Origin: Paraburkholderia sp. Ac-20340
Lineage (GTDB): Bacteria; Pseudomonadota; Gammaproteobacteria; Burkholderiales; Burkholderiaceae
Length of the DNA stretch: 64,000 nt
Reading direction: 5' to 3'
Assembly: GCF_017104965.1 (NCBI RefSeq)
Contig: NZ_JAAGPR010000036.1
Location: 1-64,000, forward strand
Positions 9,201 to 17,040 of the stretch are shown here, piece by piece (the stretch's first letter is position 1; each line of letters opens with the position of its first letter). A model generated the notes under the pieces. It ran no database searches. It saw only the letters and a list, made by a program, of their open reading frames with translations, and was not told the DNA's origin. The translations under genes and the position numbers were made by a program.

Positions 9201-9647
9201 ATGTCCGATTCCTCACGCTCCTCCACGCACCTCGCGCACCGCAACCTGCCCATGCTGCTCCTGCGGGCGCGCGAAAAGATGATGGAGCGCTTTCGCCCGC
9301 TCATCACCGCGCATGGGCTTACGGAGCAGCAATGGCGCGTGATTCGCGCGCTCAACGATAGCGGCCCGTTGGAGCCGCGCCAGATTTCCGATCTGTGCAC
9401 GATTTCCAGCCCGAGCATGGCGGGCGTGCTCGCGCGCATGGAAGCGCTGGGTCTCGTCACCAAAGAGCGCTTCGCCGACGATCAGCGGCGCGTGCTGGTC
9501 ACGCTCACGAAAAAGAGCCATCAGCTCGTGAAGGCGATCACGAAGGAACTGGAGGCGCGCTACAAGGCGCTGGAGGCAGAGGTGGGGCCGGAAGTGGTGG
9601 AGCGCGTTTATCGGGCTATCGACGATCTGCTGGCCGGGCTCGAATGA
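9201..9647 (+). CDS. hpaR: homoprotocatechuate degradation regulator, MarR family
   Basis: This 148-residue MarR-family protein has the usual dimer helix, a recognition helix around ISDLCTISSPSMAGVLARME and a DDQRR wing. Its place next to and divergent from hpaG1 and its close likeness in layout to HpaR make it the expected repressor of the hpa operon, released by homoprotocatechuate or 4-hydroxyphenylacetate. The start ATG at 9201 is preferred over an upstream in-frame GTG region because the conserved domain begins within a few residues. Confidence 0.88.
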   Translation: MSDSSRSSTHLAHRNLPMLLLRAREKMMERFRPLITAHGLTEQQWRVIRALNDSGPLEPRQISDLCTISSPSMAGVLARMEALGLVTKERFADDQRRVLVTLTKKSHQLVKAITKELEARYKALEAEVGPEVVERVYRAIDDLLAGLE

Positions 9648-9683
9648 ACGCGCTTGAGAGGCAGAACTGGCCGCCTGGCGGCC

Positions 9684-9703
9684 AAAGGTGAGGATTTACG
9701 GGA
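9684..9703 (+). repeat. 20-nt dispersed intergenic repeat, copy 1
   Basis: AAAGGTGAG-GATTTA-CGGGA. This lies between the convergent hpaR and thioredoxin-like genes, directly after a GGCCGCC/GGCGGCC hairpin. It is identical over all 20 nt to the copy at 16796-16815 on the other strand. Confidence 0.75.
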
Positions 9704-9715
9704 GCTTTGCCGGAT

Positions 9716-10027
9716 TCAGGCCAGCGTGTCGAACGCGTTGTCGAGTTCGAGCGCCGAAGTGGGGCGCACGATGCGCGCGACTTCAGCGCCGTCGCGCAGA
9801 AAGATGAGGGTGGGCCACAGCTTCACGCGGAACGAACGGCCGAGCGCGCGGCCCGGGCCGTCTTCCACCTTGATGCGGCGCACGTCGGGATGTTTCGTGA
9901 AGGCGTCGCCGATCAGCGGCTGCGCGCCCTGGCAGTAACCGCACCAGTCGGTGCCGAATTCCAGCACGGCGCGGCCTTGCAGGGCGTCGACTTCCCTGCG
10001 GTCCGGGGCTTTTGTGGCGTAGCTCAT
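9716..10027 (-). CDS. thioredoxin family protein
   Basis: This 103-residue thioredoxin-fold protein has the active site WCGYC (C29, C32) instead of the usual WCGPC, plus the cis-proline segment WPTL. No signal peptide is seen, so it should act in the cytoplasm as a disulfide reductase or a specialised thioredoxin. The start at 10027 has an AAAGGAG site. It stands alone, between hpaR and a methyltransferase gene. Confidence 0.88.
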   Translation of the reverse strand: MSYATKAPDRREVDALQGRAVLEFGTDWCGYCQGAQPLIGDAFTKHPDVRRIKVEDGPGRALGRSFRVKLWPTLIFLRDGAEVARIVRPTSALELDNAFDTLA

Positions 10028-10111
10028 CGCGTCTCCTTTCGCGCTCGTTGGCTGTGGTTTCAAACCATCTTCATACGATAACCCACGCGGCTTGAACGCG
10101 CTTGCGCGGGT

Positions 10112-10912
10112 TCAAGCGGCCTCGCGCGCCGCCAGCGTCACGGTCGATTCGATGCGCTCGACGAGCCAGCCATCGCTGCCGTGCGTGGCGACGATCGCGT
10201 CGATTTCCGCGAGCAGCGTATCGAGCCGCGCGCCCAGCCGCTCGCGCGCGAGACTCGACATCGACAACGGCCGCGCCTTCAATTGCGCCGCGCTCACGCG
10301 CCGGTATTCGATCACCGAAATGTGCTCGATGGCGCCAAACGCCGAGTGCGCCAGCACATCCGTATGGCTTTCCCACTCCGCCGAGCGGCGCAGCGTGCGG
10401 GTGGGATCGGCGCTTGCGTAGCTGTCGAGCAGATTGCGATATTGCGCGGCCCACGGGCGCTGCGGGTCGTCCAGATGTGTGGTGTTGAAAAGCGCCACGG
10501 CGCCGCGTTCGGCGAGGATCGTATCGAGCCGCGCGAGCGTATCGGCGCGATCCATCCAGTGGAACGCCCGGCCGATCACAGCAAGGTGGAACGCGCCGGT
10601 TGCCGGCGAGAGATCGTACGAACTGCCTTGACGATATTCGATGTTCGGCGCGATGCCCGCGCCCAGTTGCGCGGCGACTTCGAGCATGGCGGGTTCGGGG
10701 TCGATGGCCACGGCGCTTGCCACCCAGCTGGCGAACGCGAGCGAAAGCTGGCCGGGGCCGCAGCCCAGATCGAGCAGCCGCTGCGTGCCGTTCAGGCCCA
10801 TGCGCTGCGCCACGCGGCGAATCAGCGCGGGCGAGTAAGCGGGACGGCCGATGAGGTAATGCGGCGCGGCGTCGTGGAAGCGGTCGGCAACAAAAGGCGT
10901 GGTCTGGCTCAT
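10112..10912 (-). CDS. class I SAM-dependent methyltransferase
   Basis: This 266-residue protein has motif I LLDLGCGPG at 47-55, the acidic SAM-ribose contact AIDPEP near 70 and a motif around AFHWMD typical of the methyltransferase type 11 group. The substrate is not evident. The conserved N-terminus (FVADRFHDAAPHYLIGRPAY) begins right after ATG 10912, which decides the start. An upstream in-frame extension has different composition and overlaps an intergenic repeat. Confidence 0.82.
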   Translation of the reverse strand: MSQTTPFVADRFHDAAPHYLIGRPAYSPALIRRVAQRMGLNGTQRLLDLGCGPGQLSLAFASWVASAVAIDPEPAMLEVAAQLGAGIAPNIEYRQGSSYDLSPATGAFHLAVIGRAFHWMDRADTLARLDTILAERGAVALFNTTHLDDPQRPWAAQYRNLLDSYASADPTRTLRRSAEWESHTDVLAHSAFGAIEHISVIEYRRVSAAQLKARPLSMSSLARERLGARLDTLLAEIDAIVATHGSDGWLVERIESTVTLAAREAA

Positions 10913-10987
10913 GGCGCGGGCAGGGCGATGGGGCGGGAGGGGGAAGCGCACAGTCTGGAGACGTGACGCGATGGCGTCAAGAACGGT

Positions 10988-11007
10988 TAAGGTGAGCGTT
11001 TTCGGGA
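10988..11007 (+). repeat. 20-nt dispersed intergenic repeat, copy 2
   Basis: TAAGGTGAG-CGTTTT-CGGGA, upstream of the methyltransferase gene. It keeps the fixed spacing of the two conserved blocks. Confidence 0.65.
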
Positions 11008-11176
11008 GTGAGCGCCACGCGCGCTTGAAGCGCACCTTTGAGATTCTTGGAGTGCGTTTGCTTGTGACTGAATCGGCATAAAACACCTTGAAACAAGCGA
11101 TGAAATGAATTTTCCGGATTTCTGTGCAAAAACTGGAATCTCATCGCCTGCGTGCTGGAATGCGCATCGGACATTC

Positions 11177-11196
11177 AAAGGTGAGCGTTTGCGGGA
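11177..11196 (+). repeat. 20-nt dispersed intergenic repeat, copy 3
   Basis: AAAGGTGAG-CGTTTG-CGGGA, 189 bp downstream of copy 2 in the same orientation. Confidence 0.7.
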
Positions 11197-11354
11197 CTAT
11201 TCGGTAAACGCAATGATTAGATGCCGAAATTCGTTCAGTCATGCCGATGTCATTTGCGTAAACCGATAAAAACACCTGTTTTCAGGCAGTTTTATCGGCT
11301 AACGGCGTGAACTGAATCCGGCAACGACAGCGCGCCCGAAAGCGTAAAACGCGC

Positions 11355-11374
11355 AAAGGTGAGAAGATTCGGGA
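11355..11374 (+). repeat. 20-nt dispersed intergenic repeat, copy 4
   Basis: AAAGGTGAG-AAGATT-CGGGA, 178 bp downstream of copy 3 and 16 nt before the -35 element of the next gene. Confidence 0.7.
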
Positions 11375-11389
11375 GCGGTCGTCAGGCCA

Positions 11390-11417
11390 TTGGACGGTTG
11401 CCTGCGATCGGTATATA
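11390..11417 (+). promoter_or_regulatory. predicted sigma-70 promoter
   Basis: TTGGAC (11390-11395) and TATATA (11412-11417) are separated by 16 nt. An overlapping TATAAC would give 18 nt. The pair lies 54 bp before the start of the small gene at 11471. Confidence 0.6.
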
Positions 11418-11470
11418 ACAGCAGTGCGGGTTTCTTTTTTCGAAGTATCAGCAAGGGGAAACAGTTCATC

Positions 11471-11746
11471 ATGACGAGCGACGACACGCCAAAGCATGAC
11501 GCTCAAGCGCCGGGCGCGAATGTGCCTCAAAACGATCTCGACAATCTGAACGCAGCGTTTACGCATGTCGATGAAGGCGTAAAGAGCGGCAATATCGCGG
11601 CGGGCGCGGCCAAAGGCCTCGTGTTCAGCCTGATCGAAACGCTGGGTGCGCTGGTCGGCGACCCGGATCTGCCGGAACATGCCCGCTCGGGCTATGAAGG
11701 CCTGCTCGAAGCCGCGCGCGAGCTGCGGGTAAAGCTGGAGCGTTGA
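11471..11746 (+). CDS. conserved-looking hypothetical protein, 91 aa
   Basis: This is an acidic, soluble 91-residue protein without signal peptide or membrane segment. It has two likely helical regions: one around DLDNLNAAFTHVDEGVKSG and one with GLVFSLIETLGALVG before a C-terminal helix ending REL-R-VKLER. An AGGGGAAA ribosome site precedes ATG 11471, and a good promoter lies upstream. I do not recognise a named family. Codon use matches the neighbours, so it looks like a native gene. Confidence 0.7.
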   Translation: MTSDDTPKHDAQAPGANVPQNDLDNLNAAFTHVDEGVKSGNIAAGAAKGLVFSLIETLGALVGDPDLPEHARSGYEGLLEAARELRVKLER

Positions 11747-11771
11747 TTTATCCCGGGCTTCTCAGGCGTCC

Positions 11772-13058
11772 TCAGTTGTCATCGGACGCTTGAGCGAGCA
11801 AGGCATCGGCGAGACCTTCGGGCGCATCGCCTATCTGCAGTTCCGGCGTGCCGTGCCAGTCCGCGCAACGTTGCAGCGCGCGCCGCAGATCGCCGATCAG
11901 CCGGCCGCTCACGCGGATGCCCGGCTCCAGATGCAACGCCTTCACTTCGAATATCTGCTGCGCGCGATGGGCTTTCGCATCGATGCGCCCCACCAGTTTT
12001 CCGCGGCTCAAGATCGGCAGTACGAAGTAACCGTATTTGCGCTTGTGCGCAGGCACATAGCATTCGATCGCATAGTCGAAGCCGAATAGCGCCACGGCGC
12101 GTTTGCGGTCCCACACCACGGGATCGAACGGCGAAAGCAAGGTCGTGACCGTCGATGCCAGCGTGCCGCCCGCCGCAGCGTCGAGCAACGCCGCGTGATC
12201 GCGGTGCACGAACGCATCGGGCTTCCAGCCTTCCACGCGCACGGGGATCAGCTCGCCCGCATCGGCGAGCGCGTGCAGCGCCTCGGTATAAGGGCGGCGC
12301 GGCAGGCGGTAGTAGTCGGCGGCCCAGTCCGCGCGGATCACGCCCAGCGCCTGGCAGGTGCGCAGCAGCAGCGTGCGTTCGGCATCGGCGCGCGAAGGCA
12401 GATCGCGCTTGTCGCTCCAGTTGGGCAGCACGCGCTCGGCCACATCGTAGACGCGCTGAAAATTGCGCCGCTCGGCCACCATCAGCGCGCCGATGGCGAA
12501 CAGCACTTCCAGATGGCGCTTTTCGGGCTTCCAGTCCCACCAGCCGCTGCCTTTGGCACCTTCGGCGCGCGCGAAATCGGCGGAACGCACCGGGCCGCTC
12601 GCGCGGATGCGTTCGAGCAGTGCGTCGATCTCGCGGCGATGTGTCGTGTGCCATTCGCCGGCGTATTTCCAGCCCATGCCGGAAGGGTCGAGCATGCGAT
12701 GGCGCAACAGGCCGTAATCCTCGATCGGCACGAAACAGGCTTCGTGCGACCAGTATTCGAACAGGCGCCCTTCGGCGAGATGCGCGTCGAGCCAGCGCGG
12801 ATCGTACGCGCCCACGCGGCTGAACAGCACGAAATACGGACTGCGCGCGACCACGTGAATCGTGTCGATCTGCAGTTGCGCCATGCGCCGGATCGCGGCC
12901 AGTACATCGTCGGGCGTGGCTTTGCGGCGCGGCGGCGCGAGCAGCCCTTGCGCCGCCAGATGCAGCGTGCGCGCCGCCGCGAGCGGGAGCGTCAGTGTCG
13001 CGGCAGTGCCTGTGGATGCGGGTTCGGCGTCCTCGTCGAACGCCGCGTCGTCACGCAT
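11772..13058 (-). CDS. winged-helix DNA glycosylase family protein (YcaQ/AlkX-like)
   Basis: This 428-residue protein matches the HTH_42/YcaQ family. Members such as Escherichia coli YcaQ (AlkX) and Streptomyces AlkZ unhook interstrand DNA cross-links and remove alkylated purines. The catalytic-type motif Q-I-D is at 63-65 (LQIDTIHVVARSPYF), the AlkX form of the signature; AlkZ has Q-x-Q. The C-terminal segment SPFDPVVWDRKRA is also typical. The start at 13058 overlaps the end of the upstream fusion gene by 8 nt, so the two are probably co-transcribed. A role in repair of endogenous or antibiotic-caused cross-links is inferred. Confidence 0.82.
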   Translation of the reverse strand: MRDDAAFDEDAEPASTGTAATLTLPLAAARTLHLAAQGLLAPPRRKATPDDVLAAIRRMAQLQIDTIHVVARSPYFVLFSRVGAYDPRWLDAHLAEGRLFEYWSHEACFVPIEDYGLLRHRMLDPSGMGWKYAGEWHTTHRREIDALLERIRASGPVRSADFARAEGAKGSGWWDWKPEKRHLEVLFAIGALMVAERRNFQRVYDVAERVLPNWSDKRDLPSRADAERTLLLRTCQALGVIRADWAADYYRLPRRPYTEALHALADAGELIPVRVEGWKPDAFVHRDHAALLDAAAGGTLASTVTTLLSPFDPVVWDRKRAVALFGFDYAIECYVPAHKRKYGYFVLPILSRGKLVGRIDAKAHRAQQIFEVKALHLEPGIRVSGRLIGDLRRALQRCADWHGTPELQIGDAPEGLADALLAQASDDN

Positions 13059-14823
13059 GCAGGCCGGCCATCGCGGCGACGGGCGTGACGGCCTGCGCAT
13101 CGGCGGTCGTCATCGCGCCCAGCAACTGGTGGATTTGCGCGACCACCGCCGCGCCTTCGCCGACCGCCGCCGCCACGCGCTTGGTCGAGCCCGCGCGCGC
13201 ATCGCCGATCGCATAGACGCCTTCGACCGAGGTCGCGAGACTGCACGACTCGTCCGCGCCGGTCAGCACGAAGCCGTTCGGGTCGAGCGCCACGCCGCAT
13301 TCGCGCAGCCAGCTGGTGTTCGGGTCCGCGCCCGTGAAGAGGAACAGATGGCGCGCGTCGAAGCGATCGATGCCTTCGGGACACGGCGCTTTCAGGCGGA
13401 TCGCGGCGAGCCCGGCTTCGTCTTCGTCGAGCCCGCCGATCTCGCTGCGCGGATGCACGTTGACGTTCGGCAGCGAGGCGATGCGGTCGATCAGATAGCG
13501 CGACATCGTCGATTCGAAACCGGCCTTGCGGATCAGCACGTCAATCTGGCGCGCCTGAGTGGAGAGATAGACGATCGCCTGGCCCGCCGAATTGCCGCCG
13601 CCCACCAGCACGACGTTCTCGTGCTTGCAGAGTTTCGCTTCGACCGGCGAGGCCCAGTAGTAGACGCCGCGACCGGTATAGCGATCGAGCCCGGCGATGC
13701 TCGGGCGGCGGTAAATCGCGCCGCTCGCGATCACGACGGTGCGCGCGCGCACATCGCCGCTACAGGTTTCGAGGCGGCGCGGATGTTCGTCGCAATGGAG
13801 CTTTTTCACCGAGACCGGAATCGCCACGTGCGCGCCGAACTTCTGCGCCTGCACGAACGCGCGGCCCGCAAGCGCCTGGCCGGAAATGCCGGTCGGGAAG
13901 CCCAGATAGTTTTCGATGCGCGAACTCGCGCCCGCCTGGCCGCCGGGCGCGCGCGAGTCGAGCACGATCACCGATAAACCCTCGGAAGCCGCATAGACGG
14001 CCGTAGCGAGCCCGGCCGGACCCGCGCCCACGACGGCCACGTCGTAGACGCGCTCGCCGTTCAGTTCGGGCAGCAGCCCGAGGCAGGTGGCGAGTTCGGG
14101 CGCGGACGGATGGCGCAGCACCGAACCGTCCGGGCAGATCACCAGCGGCAGATCTTCGCAGCGCGCCGCGAAGCGCTCGATCACGCAGAGCATGCTGCTT
14201 TCGTCGCGTTCGTCGAGCACCGAATACGGATGGCCGTTGCGCGTGAGAAAGCCCTGCAGCGAGAGCAGCGCGGGATCGTCATGCTTGCCGACGAGGATTG
14301 GCCCGCCCGCGCCTTTTTCGATCAGCGAAACGCGGCGCAGGATCAGCGCGCGCACGATGCGCTCGCCGAGTTCGGCTTCGGCGACGATGGCCGCGCGCAG
14401 CTTCTCGGGCGGAATCAGCACCGCATCGACGGGTTCGAGCGCCACCCCGTCTACCAGCGCCGGGCCGCCGGAAAGCTGGCCGACTTCGGCGAGAAAATGT
14501 CCGCGGCCGTGCTCGACGATCAGGCGCTCGCGGCCGAGTCCGTCGCGCTGGAACACCTTCACGGAGCCCGCGAGCAGCACGAACATGCCGGGGCCGGTTT
14601 CGCCGGTGTGGAACAGCAACTCGTCCGGCTCCCAATGGCGGCGCTCGCCGAAACGCGAGAGACGCGCGATTTCGTCGTCGGTGAGTTGGGGGAACATCTG
14701 GTGGCGCCGCGTGGAGAGCGTCGAGAACGGCGCCTCGGCGGGTTGCGGCTGGGTATCGGAAAGCGTGGACTGCGTGGATTGCGAGGCCTCGTAGGGAGGC
14801 GGCTCAGTGGCAATAGAGCCCAT
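13051..14823 (-). CDS. cyclic nucleotide-binding domain fused to thioredoxin-reductase-like FAD oxidoreductase
   Basis: This is a 590-residue three-part protein. Residues about 43-155 form a cNMP-binding domain (sensor fold), about 172-240 a thioredoxin/glutaredoxin-like linker domain, and 258-570 a class II pyridine nucleotide-disulfide oxidoreductase. FAD motif GAGPAG is at 266-271, PGGQ at 293-296, the NADPH motif GGGNSA at 408-413 and the C-terminal YAIGD FAD contact near 547. The redox CxxC of true thioredoxin reductase is absent: the aligned site at 390-393 reads W-A-S-P. It therefore cannot reduce thioredoxin in the usual way and is more likely an NAD(P)H oxidoreductase gated by a ligand. 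The gene starts after an AGGAGAA site and leads an operon with the YcaQ-like gene. Confidence 0.85.
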   Translation of the reverse strand: MGSIATEPPPYEASQSTQSTLSDTQPQPAEAPFSTLSTRRHQMFPQLTDDEIARLSRFGERRHWEPDELLFHTGETGPGMFVLLAGSVKVFQRDGLGRERLIVEHGRGHFLAEVGQLSGGPALVDGVALEPVDAVLIPPEKLRAAIVAEAELGERIVRALILRRVSLIEKGAGGPILVGKHDDPALLSLQGFLTRNGHPYSVLDERDESSMLCVIERFAARCEDLPLVICPDGSVLRHPSAPELATCLGLLPELNGERVYDVAVVGAGPAGLATAVYAASEGLSVIVLDSRAPGGQAGASSRIENYLGFPTGISGQALAGRAFVQAQKFGAHVAIPVSVKKLHCDEHPRRLETCSGDVRARTVVIASGAIYRRPSIAGLDRYTGRGVYYWASPVEAKLCKHENVVLVGGGNSAGQAIVYLSTQARQIDVLIRKAGFESTMSRYLIDRIASLPNVNVHPRSEIGGLDEDEAGLAAIRLKAPCPEGIDRFDARHLFLFTGADPNTSWLRECGVALDPNGFVLTGADESCSLATSVEGVYAIGDARAGSTKRVAAAVGEGAAVVAQIHQLLGAMTTADAQAVTPVAAMAGLHA

Positions 14824-14881
14824 CAGGCGATTCTCCTCATGCGCGCGCCGGCGGGCCCATTTGCCTTGCCGGCGCGCGGAA

Positions 14882-15871
14882 TCAGACAGCTTTCGGCGTG
14901 ATGTTGACCGGCACCTCGGGATGCTGGGTCACCAGCAGCGATTCGAGAGTGCGCCCGGAATCGCGCCACGCGTCGAGACCGCCAAGCAGCGGCACGACAT
15001 CGACGAAACCGGCCTCGACGAGTTTTTTCGCCATCCAGGCCGCGGAAATTTCATTGGGGCACGAGCAATAGATCACGAGCTTTTGCTCGAGCGGATACTT
15101 CGCCAGAATCTCGTCGAGCTTGCGCTCGTCGGCGAACAGCGCGCCCGGAATGATGAACGGATCGAGCTTGCGCTTTTCCTCCGAGCGGATGTCGAACACC
15201 ACGGGCGGCGGCTTGTTGGCCATTGCGCGGTAGAGATCGTCGACGGTGATGCGCGCATTGGCGAGCTTCTTGATCAACTGGCGGCGGCGCGTCCAGCGAT
15301 ACGCCGCATAAAGCAGCAGCAACACGACCACGACAACCGCCGCGAGGCGCCCGAGGCGGCTCGCGCCTGCCAGCATCATGTCGATCTGCGGAGCGAACAG
15401 CACGCCGATCAGCAAGCCCGTGCCGGACCACAGCGCCGCGCCAATGCCGTCGAAACCCACGAACTGCCGATAAGGCGTGCCCATCGCCCCGGCCAGCGGC
15501 ACGGAGACGAGCGACAGCCCCGGCACGAACTTGGCGATGGCGAGCACGCGCACGCCCCAGCGGCCGAAAAAGCGCTCGGTCTTTTTTACGCAGGTATCGC
15601 GCGAGAGCGAGAGCTTGCAGAGCGTCTTGAGCGTATTGCCGCCATAGAGCCGGCCGGCCATGAACCAGACACTGTCGCCGATCAGCATGGCGACGACGGA
15701 TAGGCCGAGCACCGGCGCGACCTGCTGGCCGATCGAACCCGGATGCATGGCGGCCATCGCGCCGAACAGCACGAGCGCCGGCATGGCGGGCACCGGCAGC
15801 CCGAGCGCCCCGGCCAGCACGTTGAGGAAGACGAGCGCAGGGCCGTACTGCGCGATGAGGTCATGTAGCAT
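14882..15871 (-). CDS. DedA family membrane protein with C-terminal rhodanese domain
   Basis: This 329-residue protein has an N-terminal VTT/DedA domain (several membrane segments within 10-160, with the conserved FGRWGVRVLAIAKFVPGLS re-entrant region at 102-120), a further membrane helix at 177-193, then a cytoplasmic rhodanese domain from about 205. The rhodanese loop carries C269 (IYCSCPNE), the usual sulfur-accepting position. DedA proteins move polyprenyl phosphates or phospholipids between membrane leaflets; the role of the rhodanese part is unknown. It lies 58 bp downstream of where the fusion gene starts, on the same strand and upstream in transcription order. Confidence 0.88.
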   Translation of the reverse strand: MLHDLIAQYGPALVFLNVLAGALGLPVPAMPALVLFGAMAAMHPGSIGQQVAPVLGLSVVAMLIGDSVWFMAGRLYGGNTLKTLCKLSLSRDTCVKKTERFFGRWGVRVLAIAKFVPGLSLVSVPLAGAMGTPYRQFVGFDGIGAALWSGTGLLIGVLFAPQIDMMLAGASRLGRLAAVVVVVLLLLYAAYRWTRRRQLIKKLANARITVDDLYRAMANKPPPVVFDIRSEEKRKLDPFIIPGALFADERKLDEILAKYPLEQKLVIYCSCPNEISAAWMAKKLVEAGFVDVVPLLGGLDAWRDSGRTLESLLVTQHPEVPVNITPKAV

Positions 15872-16261
15872 CGGCTTACTTCCCTTGCCTTGAGCGCCGC
15901 GCGAGCAGCGCAAACTGGAAGATTAACGTAACGATTATGGACGCATTTCGAAGGCGTGCAAGCGAGGCCGCAAGCGCCTTGAAACCCGAGTTGGGGAGCA
16001 TACGCCCGATGCGGATTCGATGCGCGTAAGCGCCGGAGCGCAAGCGAGGCAGGAGCCAGCATGCCCGGCGCGCGCGGCATGCGTGTGAACGCACCGGCGG
16101 CGTTGCACGGGCGCGACGAACAAAGCGTGTGAGAACGCGCGAGGCGCCATGGCGGCGCCTTCGCGCAAACGGCCCGCGAAGCTGGCGGGCGTGGAGGATG
16201 AACCGTGACGGCGGCTGGCCGGAAGCGCCCGGCCTTGCCGCTTGACCTGGCTTAGCCCGGC
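15872..16261. other. 390-bp intergenic region
   Basis: No gene is supported. Two strong inverted repeats occur, one around 16060-16082 (GCATGCC...GGCATGC) and one at 16143-16159 (GGCGCC...GGCGCC). Neither has a T-tract, so I do not call them terminators. Confidence 0.5.
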
Positions 16262-16507
16262 TTAGCGAACGTGTGACTCGCCCGGTAGCTCGGCGCCCTG
16301 CGCGCGGATGGCCGCGATCAGTTCCGCAGGCGTGATTTCATAACGCACTTCGCGGTGGATGCCCGGCTTGCGCTCGTCGATTTCGATCAGCAGCAGGCTC
16401 TTGCCATCGGCCGATGATTCGAGGCGCAGCGAACGCGTTTCGCGTCCAGTGGCGTCGTCATGCTCGGTGAGCAGGGTCATGGTTCCGGAAGACCCGGTCG
16501 TGCGCAT
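16262..16507 (-). CDS. hypothetical protein, 81 aa
   Basis: This small soluble protein alternates short beta-like stretches (RSLRLESS, KSLLLIEIDE, REVRYEITP) with a C-terminal helix (AELIAAIRAQGAEL), suggesting a compact alpha/beta domain. ATG 16507 follows a GAGGAC site; an upstream in-frame extension is arginine-rich and unlikely. I do not recognise the family. Confidence 0.6.
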   Translation of the reverse strand: MRTTGSSGTMTLLTEHDDATGRETRSLRLESSADGKSLLLIEIDERKPGIHREVRYEITPAELIAAIRAQGAELPGESHVR

Positions 16508-16795
16508 TGATGTTGTCCTCGTGTTTGGTCGAACCATTGTACGGGGTCGGCCGTGCGGCGTCTCAGTGCTGTGAGCGCGGGCGCACATACCGCGCCGCCG
16601 TCTGACCTGGCTAGCCAGTTTAACGCGAGTCCACGCTGATACGCGCATTTTTGCGCGCCCTGCAACGGTGCACGGAAGTTGTTGCGCTGGCTACGCCATT
16701 GTCACGGGCGTGACGCAATGGCTGCCTAGTGCTTGCCGGGGCGCGTGAGGTGGCGGTCTCGGTGGCGGCCGGTTTGCGGTCAGATGCGCTTTTGG

Positions 16796-16815
16796 TCCCG
16801 TAAATCCTCACCTTT
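16796..16815 (-). repeat. 20-nt dispersed intergenic repeat, copy 5
   Basis: On the minus strand AAAGGTGAG-GATTTA-CGGGA, identical to copy 1 although 7.1 kb away and inverted. It sits 20 nt beyond the U-tract end of the terminator at 16835-16872. Confidence 0.75.
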
Positions 16816-16834
16816 GCGCGCGACGGAAACCGCA

Positions 16835-16872
16835 AGAAAAAACGGCTCACCCGGTAGAGGCCGGGGAGCCGT
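16835..16872 (-). terminator. Rho-independent terminator
   Basis: On the minus strand an ACGGCTC/GAGCCGT stem, extended by CCCGG/CCGG pairing, is followed by TTTTTT. It would end transcripts from the chemoreceptor gene that pass the weaker hairpin at 16992-17017. Confidence 0.75.
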
Positions 16873-16991
16873 CGAAACGCCGTTGTTACTCGGATCAGAC
16901 ACCCACAAAGTGGGCGCTGACGGGAGTGATAGTGCGGTTTGGCGCGCGCGCTGTCGAGATGGGACAAATGCCGATCTGTCTGCTTAATACG

Positions 16992-17017
16992 AGCCCGCAG
17001 CCGCTTTACAGCGGGCT
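16992..17017 (-). terminator. hairpin downstream of the chemoreceptor gene
   Basis: A 7-bp perfect stem AGCCCGC/GCGGGCT with a 12-nt loop lies 24 nt after the stop at 17041. Only a weak U-tract follows. Confidence 0.45.
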
Positions 17018-17040
17018 TTCGTATCATGCGCGCCGGGTTA

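Larger units (their letters stand above)
10913..11470. other. 557-bp intergenic region with three repeat copies
   Basis: No gene is supported here. The region holds three copies of the 20-nt repeat spaced about 180 bp apart (10988, 11177, 11355), all on the plus strand, and a promoter for the 91-residue gene at its right end. The DNA is less GC-rich than the flanks. Confidence 0.6.
16508..17040. other. 533-bp intergenic region
   Basis: No coding frame is convincing. The region contains a copy of the 20-nt repeat (16796) and two hairpins that can end transcripts coming from the chemoreceptor gene on the minus strand. Confidence 0.6.
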
